Shown here in pieces: positions 8,137 through 15,895 of a stretch of DNA of 32,628 nt (positions are counted from its first letter, which is position 1; every line of letters starts with the position of its first letter). Position numbers and translations under genes: made by a program. The notes below the pieces were generated by a model that saw only the letters and a program-made list of their open reading frames with translations, had not been told where the DNA came from and did not search any database. The stretch is taken from the NCBI GenBank assembly GCA_038746265.1, contig JBCDKU010000023.1:1-32628 (forward strand). Reading direction: 5' to 3'. The DNA is from JBCBKP01 sp038746265 (GTDB taxonomy: Bacteria > Planctomycetota > Phycisphaerae > Phycisphaerales > UBA1924).

Positions 8137-9288
8137 CTAGGCAAAGAGGCGTTGCTGGCCGCCCTGCTCGGGCGGGCGGAAGTTACCGCCCGTGAGGTCG
8201 GGCCGGTTCTTGTCGAGGCCCGTGCGTTTACGGAAGACGTGGAAGGTTTGGCGGATCTGTTCGACACGCTTGCCGGCGCCTCGGCGTTTGGTGAGGTCGG
8301 AGTCGTAGAGCTTGCCGCCGTAGGCGTCGCGGAGGGCGGCCTCGACGGCGCGTTTCCTCGATGGATGGACGTGGCGATCGAGCCACTCGCTGAAGACGGT
8401 CTTGACCTGCCACGGCAGGCGGAGGATGGAGTAGTTCGCGCGGCTCGCGCCGTGGTCGGCGGCGGCTTCGAGCAGGCGGGGGATCTCGTGGTCGGTGAGG
8501 CCGGGGATGATCGGGGCCACGTTGATCGAGACGGGGATGCCCGCGCCCGACAGCTCGCGGATGATCCGCAGGCGGCCCGCGGGTGTCGCGGCACGGGGCT
8601 CGAGCGATTTTGCGAGGTCGGCGTCGAGCGTGACCAGCGTGACGACGACGCGGCCGGCTTGTTGCTCGGCGAGCTTCTGCCAGAGGTCGGTATCGCGGAG
8701 AACGAGAGCGCCCTTGGTCATGGTACTGACAGGCTGGGCGCAGTCGGCGAGGATTTCGAGGCATTGCCGTGCGATCCGGAGCTCGTGCTCGACCGGTTGA
8801 TAGATGTCGGTGATCGCGGACATCACGATCGGCTCGGCCGACCACCTGGGCCTCGCGAGCTCGCGGCGGAGCAGGTGGGGGGCGTCGCGTTTGGCGATGA
8901 GCTTGGTCTCGAAGTCGAGGCCGCAGCTGAAGCCGAGGAACTCGTGGTAGGGGCGGGCGAAGCAGTAGACGCAGCCGTGCTCGCAGCCCCGGTAGGGATT
9001 GAGCGTCCAGTTGAAGGGCACGTCCGAGGTGGGCGCGACGCGGTTGATGATGGACTCGGAGCGGTCGTCGTAGATGGTCCGCTCGACCTTGCGTGGCTGG
9101 TCGTCGCCTGCGCGTTCGATGAGCCGGCGGTCGAGCTCCTCGCCGAGCACGTGCAGCTTCACGGGCTCGAAGCGGTTGGTGGGGTTGACGCCCGAGCCGC
9201 GGCGGTGAGCAGGACCCTCGGGGAGGACCCCCTCATAGGCGTAGTCGGGCGGAATGTCGGGCAGTATGTCAGGGTCGTGATCGGTCAC
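8137..9288 (-). CDS. PA0069-family radical SAM protein
   Basis: A 383-residue putative iron-sulfur enzyme. The radical SAM cluster motif C-x3-C-x2-C is present at Cys102, Cys106 and Cys109 (GCEHGCVYCFAR), preceded by the family's RGSGVNPTNRFEP block (30-42). Further conserved pieces are TDIYQPVE, the STMTKGALVLRD strand and INVAPIIPGLTD, consistent with a TIM barrel. The family (PA0069/Rv2578c) is distantly related to spore photoproduct lyase but lacks a known reaction. The start is a GTG with little ribosome-binding signal; an AT-rich patch directly upstream (9289-9305) may be a promoter. It is divergent from the peptidase fusion gene by 122 bases. Confidence 0.92.
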   Translation of the reverse strand: MTDHDPDILPDIPPDYAYEGVLPEGPAHRRGSGVNPTNRFEPVKLHVLGEELDRRLIERAGDDQPRKVERTIYDDRSESIINRVAPTSDVPFNWTLNPYRGCEHGCVYCFARPYHEFLGFSCGLDFETKLIAKRDAPHLLRRELARPRWSAEPIVMSAITDIYQPVEHELRIARQCLEILADCAQPVSTMTKGALVLRDTDLWQKLAEQQAGRVVVTLVTLDADLAKSLEPRAATPAGRLRIIRELSGAGIPVSINVAPIIPGLTDHEIPRLLEAAADHGASRANYSILRLPWQVKTVFSEWLDRHVHPSRKRAVEAALRDAYGGKLYDSDLTKRRGAGKRVEQIRQTFHVFRKRTGLDKNRPDLTGGNFRPPEQGGQQRLFA

Positions 9289-9410
9289 CCAAATACAATA
9301 CGAACAAGAGCGGTGAAAGCAAGAGGCGCGTCGGAGATTCAGCCCGTAAGCTCCCCGGGTGGAGCGGCTCGGGGCACGAGGCCCGCGGCGGCTCGATCGG
9401 AGGGTTACGG

Positions 9411-12400
9411 ATGAAGTCGATGCGATTCACGGCCGCGGCTGCGGCGGCGTTTTCTGTCCTTGCGGGCATGGCCGGTGCGGCGTGTGGGCAGGACCTGCTC
9501 ACAACGGCCGAGCGGACCGACTTCCGCGAGACCAGCACGTACGACGACGTGATGCGGTTCGTGGAGGAGATCGCCGAGCGGAGCGACCTCGCGCACCTGA
9601 GCACAATCGGCGAGACCTCCGAGGGGCGCGAGATCCCGCTGCTGGTGATCGCCGATCCCCCCGTGCACACCGCCGAGCAGGCCCGCGGCGATGATCGCAT
9701 GACGGTCATGCTCTTCGGCAACATCCACGCGGGCGAAGTGTGCGGCAAGGAAGCGCTGCAGATGCTCGCGCGGGAGCTGATCGACGAGGAGAGCGACCGC
9801 CACGAGCTGCTCGAAGACCTCATCATCTGCTTGACTCCGATCTACAACGCCGACGGCAACGAGCGGTTCGACGAGGACAACCGACCGGGCCAGAACGGGC
9901 CCGACGAGATGGGCCAGCGTCCCAATGCGCAGGGCTTCGATCTCAATCGCGACTGGATCAAGATGGACGCGCCCGAGACGCGGGCGATGATCCGGTTCTT
10001 CAACGAGTGGGACCCGACGATGATCGTCGATACCCACACCACCAACGGCTCGAACCACCGCTACACGCTGACCTACCAGGGCCCCAAGAACCCCGCGGGC
10101 GACACGGCGGTGCTCGAGTACGTCCGCGACGAGATGCTGCCGGCGGTCGATCGGATGGCCGAAGCCGCGAGCGACTACGAGTTCCACTGGTACGGCAACT
10201 TCAGCCGCAACCACACCGCGTGGACGACCTACCCGGCCGAGCCGCGGTACGGCGCGCCCTACCGCGGCATCCGCAACCGGATCAGCGTGCTGACCGAGGC
10301 GTACTCCTACGCGACGTTCGAGGACCGCGTCCGCGCGACACACGAGTTCTGCGTGCAGCTGCTGAACTACGCGCAGACCAACAAGGCCGAGATGATCGAG
10401 CTGGTCGAGGCCGCGGATGAGCGGACGATCGCGGCGGGTCGCGAGCCCTCGGGTGAGGACGAGGTCGCGATCCGGCACCGCGTGCAGCCGTTCGGCGAAA
10501 AGATCACCGTCAAGGGCTACAACGAGTACGACGACGAAGGCAACCGGCGCCAGGGCGTGACGCGGGGCTGGAAGGGCGAGCCTCGCGACTATGAAGTCGA
10601 GTTCTTCAACAACTTCGTGCCGACGGTGTCGGTGCCGCGGCCGTACGCGTACGTGTTCCCGGCGTCGCACGAGCACATCGCGCAGGCACTACAGCGGCAC
10701 GGCATCGAGGTCGAGGTGCTCCGCGAGGAGATCGAGGTCGATGCCGAGTTCTACCGCCTGGGCGAGGTGTCATACGCCCAGCGGGCCTACGAGGGCCACG
10801 AGATCGTGCGCAACCTGCAGGCGTCGCGGATCTCGGGCTTCGAGCGGCTCGAGCCCGACATGTACGTCGTCCGCACGGCGCAGAAGCTCGGCAACCTCGC
10901 GGTGTTCCTGCTGGAGCCGCGTTCGAGCGACGGGCTCGTCACGTGGAACTACTTCGATGACGACCTGACACCCGGCGAGCGCTTCCCGGTGTTGCGCGTG
11001 CCGACACGGACGCCTATGACGCTGCGTTCCGCGCGGTCCCTGCCCGAGGACCGTGTGACGGGAAAGCGTGTGACGTACGACGCGCTCTACGGCAGCGATC
11101 GCGGTGCGCGGCCGCAGCTCTCGGGCTCGCCGGTCCGTGTGAGCTGGGCGGACGACGAGCACTTCTACCAGAACAAGGACGGCGAGCAGCGGCTCGTGCA
11201 CGCGGCGAGCGGGCGATCGGAGCCCGTGGGCTCGGTGCCCGACGAGGTCGCCGAGCGGCTGGCCGCGCACCCGGCGGTGACGGAGAAGGATTCCAAGGCG
11301 ATCGTGCGGCGGTACTTCTCCGCGGCGCCGCGGCCGGGCGATGACATCAACCGGGGTGTTGTCTTCGAGCACGCGGACGATCTGTTCTACGCGGAGCGTT
11401 CGGGCGAAGGGCTCGTGCGGCTCACGGCTGATCCGCTCGAGGAGGAGCTCTGGGAGCTGAGCCCGGACGGGCAGTGGGTGAGTTTCGTCAAGGAGAACGA
11501 CCTGTTCGTGGTTGATGTCGTCACGCAGACCGAGCGGGCGATCACGACGGGCGGGACGGACCTGTTCCGCAACGGCAAGGCGGACTGGGTCTACTTCGAG
11601 GAGCTGCTCGGGCGGAGCTGGAAGACGTACTGGTGGTCGCCCGATTCGTCGGCGATCGCGTACTACGTGACTGACGCGTCGGACGTGCCGAGCTTCACGA
11701 TCGTGAACGACGTGCCGGACGGGCAGGTCGTTGAGAACACGCGGTACCCGAAGCCGGGCGACCCGAACCCGCACGTCGAGCTGCGCATCGCGTCGCCCGC
11801 GGGCGGGCGGCCGCGCGTGGTGGATCTGACGGGCTACGACCGCGGGGCGTATCTGATCACGGCGATCGACTGGACGGACGCGGGCGATCAGCTGCGCGTG
11901 ATGATCCAGGACCGTGCACAGACGTGGCTCGATTGGCACGTCGTGGGGCCTGAGGGTGGGAAGCCCGAGAAGCTCTTCCGCGAGACGACCGAGGCGTGGG
12001 TGGAGCCGACGGGCGAGCCCTACGACCTCGCGGACGGCAGCTTCATCTATCGCTCGGAGCGGGACGGCTGGCTGCACCTGTATCACTTCAACAAGGACGG
12101 CACGATCCGCAACCGGATCACCGAGGGCGAGTTCGAGGTGCGGAACATCCACCTGATCGACGAGGACTCGGGCTGGATCTACTTCGACGGCACCGTCGAT
12201 AGCCACATCGCGAACAACTTCTACCGCGTGCAGATGTCGGGCGGCGAGATCGAGCGGCTGACTTACGAGCCGGGCTCGCACCGCGTCTCGCTCAGCCCCG
12301 ACGGCTCGATGTTCGTTGATTCGTGGTCGAGCTACGAGGAGCCCACGAAGGTGGCGCTCCGCACGACCGACGGTGGGGGGCTGATCCGCTGGATCGATAC

Positions 12401-13238
12401 CAACCCGGTCTACGAGCTCGAGGAGTACCGGCTCGGCGAGGTGGAGATGGTGCAGATCCGGTCGAAGGAGGGCGTGACGCTCGAGGGCGTGATCGTCTAC
12501 CCGCCCGACTTCGATCCTTCGAAGTCGTACCCGGTGTGGTTCCAGACGTACGGCGGGCCGCACGCGCCGACGGTGCGGGACGACTGGTCAGGCGGCCGCC
12601 TGCAGCAGCAGCTTTACGCGAACCTGGGCATCGTGATGTTCCGGGGCGATCCCTACCCGGCGAGCGGCAAGGGCGCGCAGTCCACGTGGACGGCGTACCG
12701 CCAACTCGGTATCCGCGAGGTCGCCGACGTCGCGGAGATGATCGAGTGGATCAAGACGTTCGATTGGGTGGACGGCAGCCGCATCGGCATGGACGGCTGG
12801 AGCTACGGCGGGTTCATGACAGGCTTCGCGATGACGCAGACCGATTTGTTCGCGGCTGGTATCAGCGGTGCGCCGCCGACCGATTGGCGGGACTATGACT
12901 CGATCTACACCGAGCGATACATGAATACGCCGCAGAACAACCCCGAGGGGTATGACGCGACAAGCGTGGTTCTGTCAGCTGAGGATCTGTCGGGCCGGCT
13001 CATGCTCGTGCACGGCGCGATGGACGACAACGTGCACATGCAGAACTCGGTGAGGCTCATCGACGCGCTGCAGGACGCGGACAAGGACTTCGATTTCATG
13101 TACTACCCGGGCGCGCGGCACGGCGTGCGGTCGGGCCACCGCAATCGGATGTACTTCGACTTCATCACGCGGTGGATGGAGGTTGATCGCGAGCCGGCGT
13201 CGGAGGCGGACGATCTCATCCCCGCGGCGGGCGGCTGA
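9411..13238 (+). CDS. Secreted M14 carboxypeptidase - S9 (DPP IV-type) peptidase fusion
   Basis: A 1275-residue exported protein with two peptidase units. A signal peptide covers about residues 1-25. The M14 domain (about 35-330) has zinc ligands His106 and Glu109 (NIHAGEVCG) and His209 (DTHTTNGS), the substrate-binding Asn179-Arg180 pair (FDLNRDW) and the catalytic-base candidate Glu296 (LTEAYSY). A region of about 270 residues follows. Then comes a DPP IV-type beta-propeller with the DWVYFEELLG motif (Glu730-Glu731, equivalent to the double Glu that binds the substrate N terminus) and an alpha/beta-hydrolase domain with Ser1131 (GWSYGG), Asp1205 (HGAMDDNVH) and His1237 (ARHG). The Asp-His spacing of 32 matches human DPP4. 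GGAGGG at 9399-9404 supports the ATG. It likely degrades peptides in the periplasm or outside the cell. Confidence 0.93.
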   Translation: MKSMRFTAAAAAAFSVLAGMAGAACGQDLLTTAERTDFRETSTYDDVMRFVEEIAERSDLAHLSTIGETSEGREIPLLVIADPPVHTAEQARGDDRMTVMLFGNIHAGEVCGKEALQMLARELIDEESDRHELLEDLIICLTPIYNADGNERFDEDNRPGQNGPDEMGQRPNAQGFDLNRDWIKMDAPETRAMIRFFNEWDPTMIVDTHTTNGSNHRYTLTYQGPKNPAGDTAVLEYVRDEMLPAVDRMAEAASDYEFHWYGNFSRNHTAWTTYPAEPRYGAPYRGIRNRISVLTEAYSYATFEDRVRATHEFCVQLLNYAQTNKAEMIELVEAADERTIAAGREPSGEDEVAIRHRVQPFGEKITVKGYNEYDDEGNRRQGVTRGWKGEPRDYEVEFFNNFVPTVSVPRPYAYVFPASHEHIAQALQRHGIEVEVLREEIEVDAEFYRLGEVSYAQRAYEGHEIVRNLQASRISGFERLEPDMYVVRTAQKLGNLAVFLLEPRSSDGLVTWNYFDDDLTPGERFPVLRVPTRTPMTLRSARSLPEDRVTGKRVTYDALYGSDRGARPQLSGSPVRVSWADDEHFYQNKDGEQRLVHAASGRSEPVGSVPDEVAERLAAHPAVTEKDSKAIVRRYFSAAPRPGDDINRGVVFEHADDLFYAERSGEGLVRLTADPLEEELWELSPDGQWVSFVKENDLFVVDVVTQTERAITTGGTDLFRNGKADWVYFEELLGRSWKTYWWSPDSSAIAYYVTDASDVPSFTIVNDVPDGQVVENTRYPKPGDPNPHVELRIASPAGGRPRVVDLTGYDRGAYLITAIDWTDAGDQLRVMIQDRAQTWLDWHVVGPEGGKPEKLFRETTEAWVEPTGEPYDLADGSFIYRSERDGWLHLYHFNKDGTIRNRITEGEFEVRNIHLIDEDSGWIYFDGTVDSHIANNFYRVQMSGGEIERLTYEPGSHRVSLSPDGSMFVDSWSSYEEPTKVALRTTDGGGLIRWIDTNPVYELEEYRLGEVEMVQIRSKEGVTLEGVIVYPPDFDPSKSYPVWFQTYGGPHAPTVRDDWSGGRLQQQLYANLGIVMFRGDPYPASGKGAQSTWTAYRQLGIREVADVAEMIEWIKTFDWVDGSRIGMDGWSYGGFMTGFAMTQTDLFAAGISGAPPTDWRDYDSIYTERYMNTPQNNPEGYDATSVVLSAEDLSGRLMLVHGAMDDNVHMQNSVRLIDALQDADKDFDFMYYPGARHGVRSGHRNRMYFDFITRWMEVDREPASEADDLIPAAGG

Positions 13239-13258
13239 GCTAGCGAGTCAGTTGCGGA

Positions 13259-13582
13259 TCAGTAGTTTCGATCGCGTGTCTTGGCGTCGATCTCGTCGGA
13301 GGCGTTGATCCTTCGGCGTTCTTCTGCGCGCATGCCGGCGACGGTGAACGTCGGGGCGACGACGATCAGCGCGATGCATCCAGAGAGAACCACCGCGCCG
13401 ATCCAGACGTTGATGAAGATCGCCGCGAGGATCGCCGCGGCGAGGAAGAAGCCGGCGATCAGGATCAGCAGCGTGGTGATCTGCTTCGGGCCTGACTTCG
13501 GGCTTGCCGGGATGCCGTCGGGCGATTCGGCGGCGATTTTCTCGGTCTCTTTGATCGTGGAGGGGTCGAAGGCAGTAGCCAC
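13259..13582 (-). CDS. Small two-helix membrane protein, hypothetical
   Basis: A 107-residue protein with an N-terminal Lys/Pro-rich cytoplasmic-type segment, two hydrophobic segments (about 36-58, TTLLILIAGFFLAAAILAAI, and about 62-82, GAVVLSGCIALIVVAPTF) and a charged C-terminal tail rich in Arg, Glu and Asp. I do not recognise the family. I chose the GTG at 13582 because AAAGGA lies six bases upstream; the frame stays open to an ATG at 13678, but the added residues look unlike the rest and that ATG lacks a ribosome-binding site. It ends 20 bases from the convergent peptidase gene, with no obvious terminator hairpin between. Confidence 0.6.
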   Translation of the reverse strand: MATAFDPSTIKETEKIAAESPDGIPASPKSGPKQITTLLILIAGFFLAAAILAAIFINVWIGAVVLSGCIALIVVAPTFTVAGMRAEERRRINASDEIDAKTRDRNY

Positions 13583-13760
13583 GGGTGGTCCTTTCGAGCA
13601 TAGTGGAGCAAGGAATGAGGAAGGCCTGAGACATGAGCAAGCTATCGCATCGAAATTCACTTCGAGCGTTTGGGACACTTAGATTCAAAGTCTGCGACGG
13701 GGTGTATCGAGCTAGCTTCATCAGGATGGATGCTGATGAATACCGAAGCTCAACCAAACT

Positions 13761-14300
13761 TTAACTATTCTTGCTGTGAGGGCCGCTAGTAGATCTGCCG
13801 CCGTCAAGCTCACCGAGTTTTGCGTTCAATGTCTGAGAGATAGAGCGCCGAAGTGCACGTGAGAGTTCGAGGCTCACCTGCCATAGTTCGGCATGCAACT
13901 TCTGAAAATGATCTGAGTCGTCAGCATCATTTGCTGCAGTCGCATCGGACACTGCTTGGAGAGCATCGCCAAAGCGGACCATCTCACTTTCAACGTCTGC
14001 GCCTTCGACGAGGATCATCTCGCCGGACCACATCACCCAGAACTTTCGTGCTGCGATCTTCCAGTCTTGTTCTTCCTCGGCGTCTAGCGGAGATGTTGTT
14101 CCGAGGAGGGCTGCGACACGACTGACTTCGAAGTAGAGCTCGATGCGTCGGTCCCATAGCGGTGCTTGGCGTTCGAGTCGTTTGTCCATAACAAAGCGAT
14201 AGATTCCGAAAGGAGCAATTGCAATTGTCGCTGCAACGCCACCGACCGCAGCAAGTGCGGTTAGGTCATCGGCCGTCAAATTTGCCAGGACACTTATCAT
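13761..14300 (-). CDS. Hypothetical membrane-anchored protein in lower-GC DNA
   Basis: A 179-residue protein with one N-terminal hydrophobic segment (about 13-36, LTALAAVGGVAATIAIAPFG) followed by a basic stretch (MDKRLERQ) and a largely helical soluble part with several Trp and acidic clusters (EEEQDWK, DADDSDHFQK). This suggests a cytoplasmic helical domain tethered by a single helix, a layout shared with small accessory proteins of several unrelated families; I do not recognise it. The coding sequence is clearly AT-richer than its neighbours and ends in TAA, unlike most genes here, which hints at recent acquisition. No mobile element borders it. Confidence 0.65.
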   Translation of the reverse strand: MISVLANLTADDLTALAAVGGVAATIAIAPFGIYRFVMDKRLERQAPLWDRRIELYFEVSRVAALLGTTSPLDAEEEQDWKIAARKFWVMWSGEMILVEGADVESEMVRFGDALQAVSDATAANDADDSDHFQKLHAELWQVSLELSRALRRSISQTLNAKLGELDGGRSTSGPHSKNS

Positions 14301-14336
14301 CGTGGCGAAGCATATCTGATCAGCTGCTACGTTGCA

Positions 14337-15317
14337 CTACCGATCAGTCACCGCGTCGGGTGGGTTGTCGTCGCCGAGCGTGCCGCTGAAAAGGCGGTTG
14401 GTGACGGGGTAGTCGCCCGCGTCGGCCTCAAAGCCGGCGACGACGCTGCCGTCGGGGCGGACGCCGTAGCCGAGCTCGGCGAGCGTCATCGGGACGGCGT
14501 GGCCGTCGGCGAAGGTGACGAGGGCCTTGCCGAAGTAGCGGGGGTCGGGCGCGGAGCGGTGCTCGGGGGCGCGGTTGCGTCGGTCGCCGAAGTCGCTGGT
14601 CTGCGTGAGCCTGGGCGGGTCGATCTGGTAGCCGTGCCCGCCGCGGGCGCGGAGCTCGGGGTCGCGGCCGCCGTCGGCGCGGTTCTCGGTGCGGAGCAGC
14701 TCGGGCTTGCCGGCGGCGGTGCCGAGGCTCGTCGTGAACTGCACGGTGCTCGCGGATTCGATGCGGTAGGCCGACACGGGGTAGTTGATGAAGCCGTTGC
14801 CGTCGGCATAATCGAGGAAGCGGGTGTTGCCGAGGAACTGGGCGTTGTAGCCGTAGGAGCAGTTGCGCGTCGACACCCACTCTGGCGTCTGCGGGTCGAT
14901 GAAGAGCTCGTTCACGATCGGGAGCGAGTGCTCGTCGGCGCGGTCGGTGGAGGGGCTGGCGTAGGCGTAGCTGCCGATGACGCCCCCGAGGACGGCGAAC
15001 CAGCGGGGTCGGTAGTGGAGCCCGTTGCCGACGTCGTAGAGGTTGAGCCGCTCGTCGGCGAAGCGCCCGGGCTGCGACGGGACGGCAACCCCCATGTTCT
15101 CGTCGGCGTAGATCTCCCAGGCGATCCCGATCTGCCGCATGTTGCTCAGGCTCTTGAGCTGGCGGGCGGTGAGCCGGGCCGAGCCCAGCGCCGGCAGGAG
15201 CAGGGAGATCAGGACCGCAATGATCGCGATCACGACGAGCAGCTCGATGAGCGTGAAGGCTCGGGCGTAGAGTCCTGAGAGAGTGGTCCCGAGAGAGGAT
15301 GTGCGTTGTCCCGTCAC
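14337..15317 (-). CDS. Prepilin-like protein with type II/IV pilin N terminus
   Basis: A 326-residue pseudopilin-like protein. After a leader of about 21 residues comes RAFTLIELLVVIAIIAVLIS, the class III signal recognised by prepilin peptidase (cleavage before Phe, methylated Phe, Glu at +5), then a soluble domain of about 280 residues with SNMRQIGIAWEIYADENMG, as in the planctomycete prepilin-like families. Near the end, YFGKALVTFADG has the spacing of the H-X9-DG motif but with Tyr in place of His. No ATG is available in a sensible position; the GTG at 15317 is the only reasonable start, and no Shine-Dalgarno sequence precedes it. The start overlaps that of the divergent PepSY gene by 12 bases. 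Such proteins are exported, but their assembly partners are usually elsewhere in the genome. Confidence 0.84.
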   Translation of the reverse strand: MTGQRTSSLGTTLSGLYARAFTLIELLVVIAIIAVLISLLLPALGSARLTARQLKSLSNMRQIGIAWEIYADENMGVAVPSQPGRFADERLNLYDVGNGLHYRPRWFAVLGGVIGSYAYASPSTDRADEHSLPIVNELFIDPQTPEWVSTRNCSYGYNAQFLGNTRFLDYADGNGFINYPVSAYRIESASTVQFTTSLGTAAGKPELLRTENRADGGRDPELRARGGHGYQIDPPRLTQTSDFGDRRNRAPEHRSAPDPRYFGKALVTFADGHAVPMTLAELGYGVRPDGSVVAGFEADAGDYPVTNRLFSGTLGDDNPPDAVTDR

Positions 15318-15869
15318 CCGGTCTGGAAGCGAGCGAACAGGTGGTCGAGGTCGTGGCACCGCTGGGCCGCGGTGCTGTCGGCGCTCCCGGTAGTCGTGAT
15401 CCTCGCGACGGGCGTGATCCTGCAGCTCAAGAAGGACGTCGCCTGGATCCAGCCGCCCAGCGCGAAGGGCAGCGAGCGCGAGCTCGGGCCCAGCATCGGG
15501 TTCGATGCGATTCTCGATGCCGCCCGGACGGTCGAGGAGGCGGGCATCGACTCGTGGGCCGATGTCGATCGCTTGGATGTGCGTCCCGACAAGGGCATGG
15601 TCAAGGTCCGCGGCGTGAGCCGCTGGGAGGTCCAGGTCGATACCGCCACGGGGGAAGTCCTGCAGGTCGCGTACCGGCGGTCGGACCTGATCGAATCGAT
15701 CCACGACGGCAGCTTCTTCGCGGGCGACGTGACGAAGCTCTGGGTCTTCCTGCCCGCGGGCGCGGCGTTGCTGCTGCTCTGGATCAGCGGCGTGTACCTG
15801 TGGCTCCTGCCCGTGGTGACGCGCGCGATGAACAAGAACCGCCGCGGCAAGCGACGCGGCGCGATCTGA
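15306..15869 (+). CDS. PepSY-type membrane protein
   Basis: A 187-residue protein with a basic, Trp-rich N terminus (WKRANRWSRSWHRW), a transmembrane helix at about 21-41, an extracytoplasmic domain of about 100 residues containing a PepSY-like unit (ILDAARTVEEAGIDSWADVDRLDVRP ... VQVDTATGEVLQV, read in parts), and a second helix at about 146-169 followed by a very basic cytoplasmic tail. This matches short PepSY-associated TM proteins, some linked to iron uptake or to peptidase inhibition; the role here is unknown. It starts with TTG at 15306; GAGAGG at 15291-15296 is a fair ribosome-binding site. It converges on the CocE gene with 26 bases between the stops. Confidence 0.8.
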   Translation: MSRHPVWKRANRWSRSWHRWAAVLSALPVVVILATGVILQLKKDVAWIQPPSAKGSERELGPSIGFDAILDAARTVEEAGIDSWADVDRLDVRPDKGMVKVRGVSRWEVQVDTATGEVLQVAYRRSDLIESIHDGSFFAGDVTKLWVFLPAGAALLLLWISGVYLWLLPVVTRAMNKNRRGKRRGAI

Positions 15870-15895
15870 TCCAAGTGTGCCGCGGACGCTCGGCA

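Noticed and set aside
8137..9288. Spore photoproduct lyase
   Set aside because: The RGSGVNPTNRFEP opening and overall pattern fit the PA0069/Rv2578c radical SAM family, only a distant relative of SplB.
9411..9490. Lipoprotein signal in the M14-S9 fusion because of a Cys near the end of the signal peptide
   Set aside because: The residues before the Cys are Gly-Ala-Ala, lacking the Leu expected at -3 of a lipobox.
10770..12563. A 597-codon open frame opposite the peptidase fusion
   Set aside because: Antisense shadow; the plus strand carries verified catalytic motifs across the same span.
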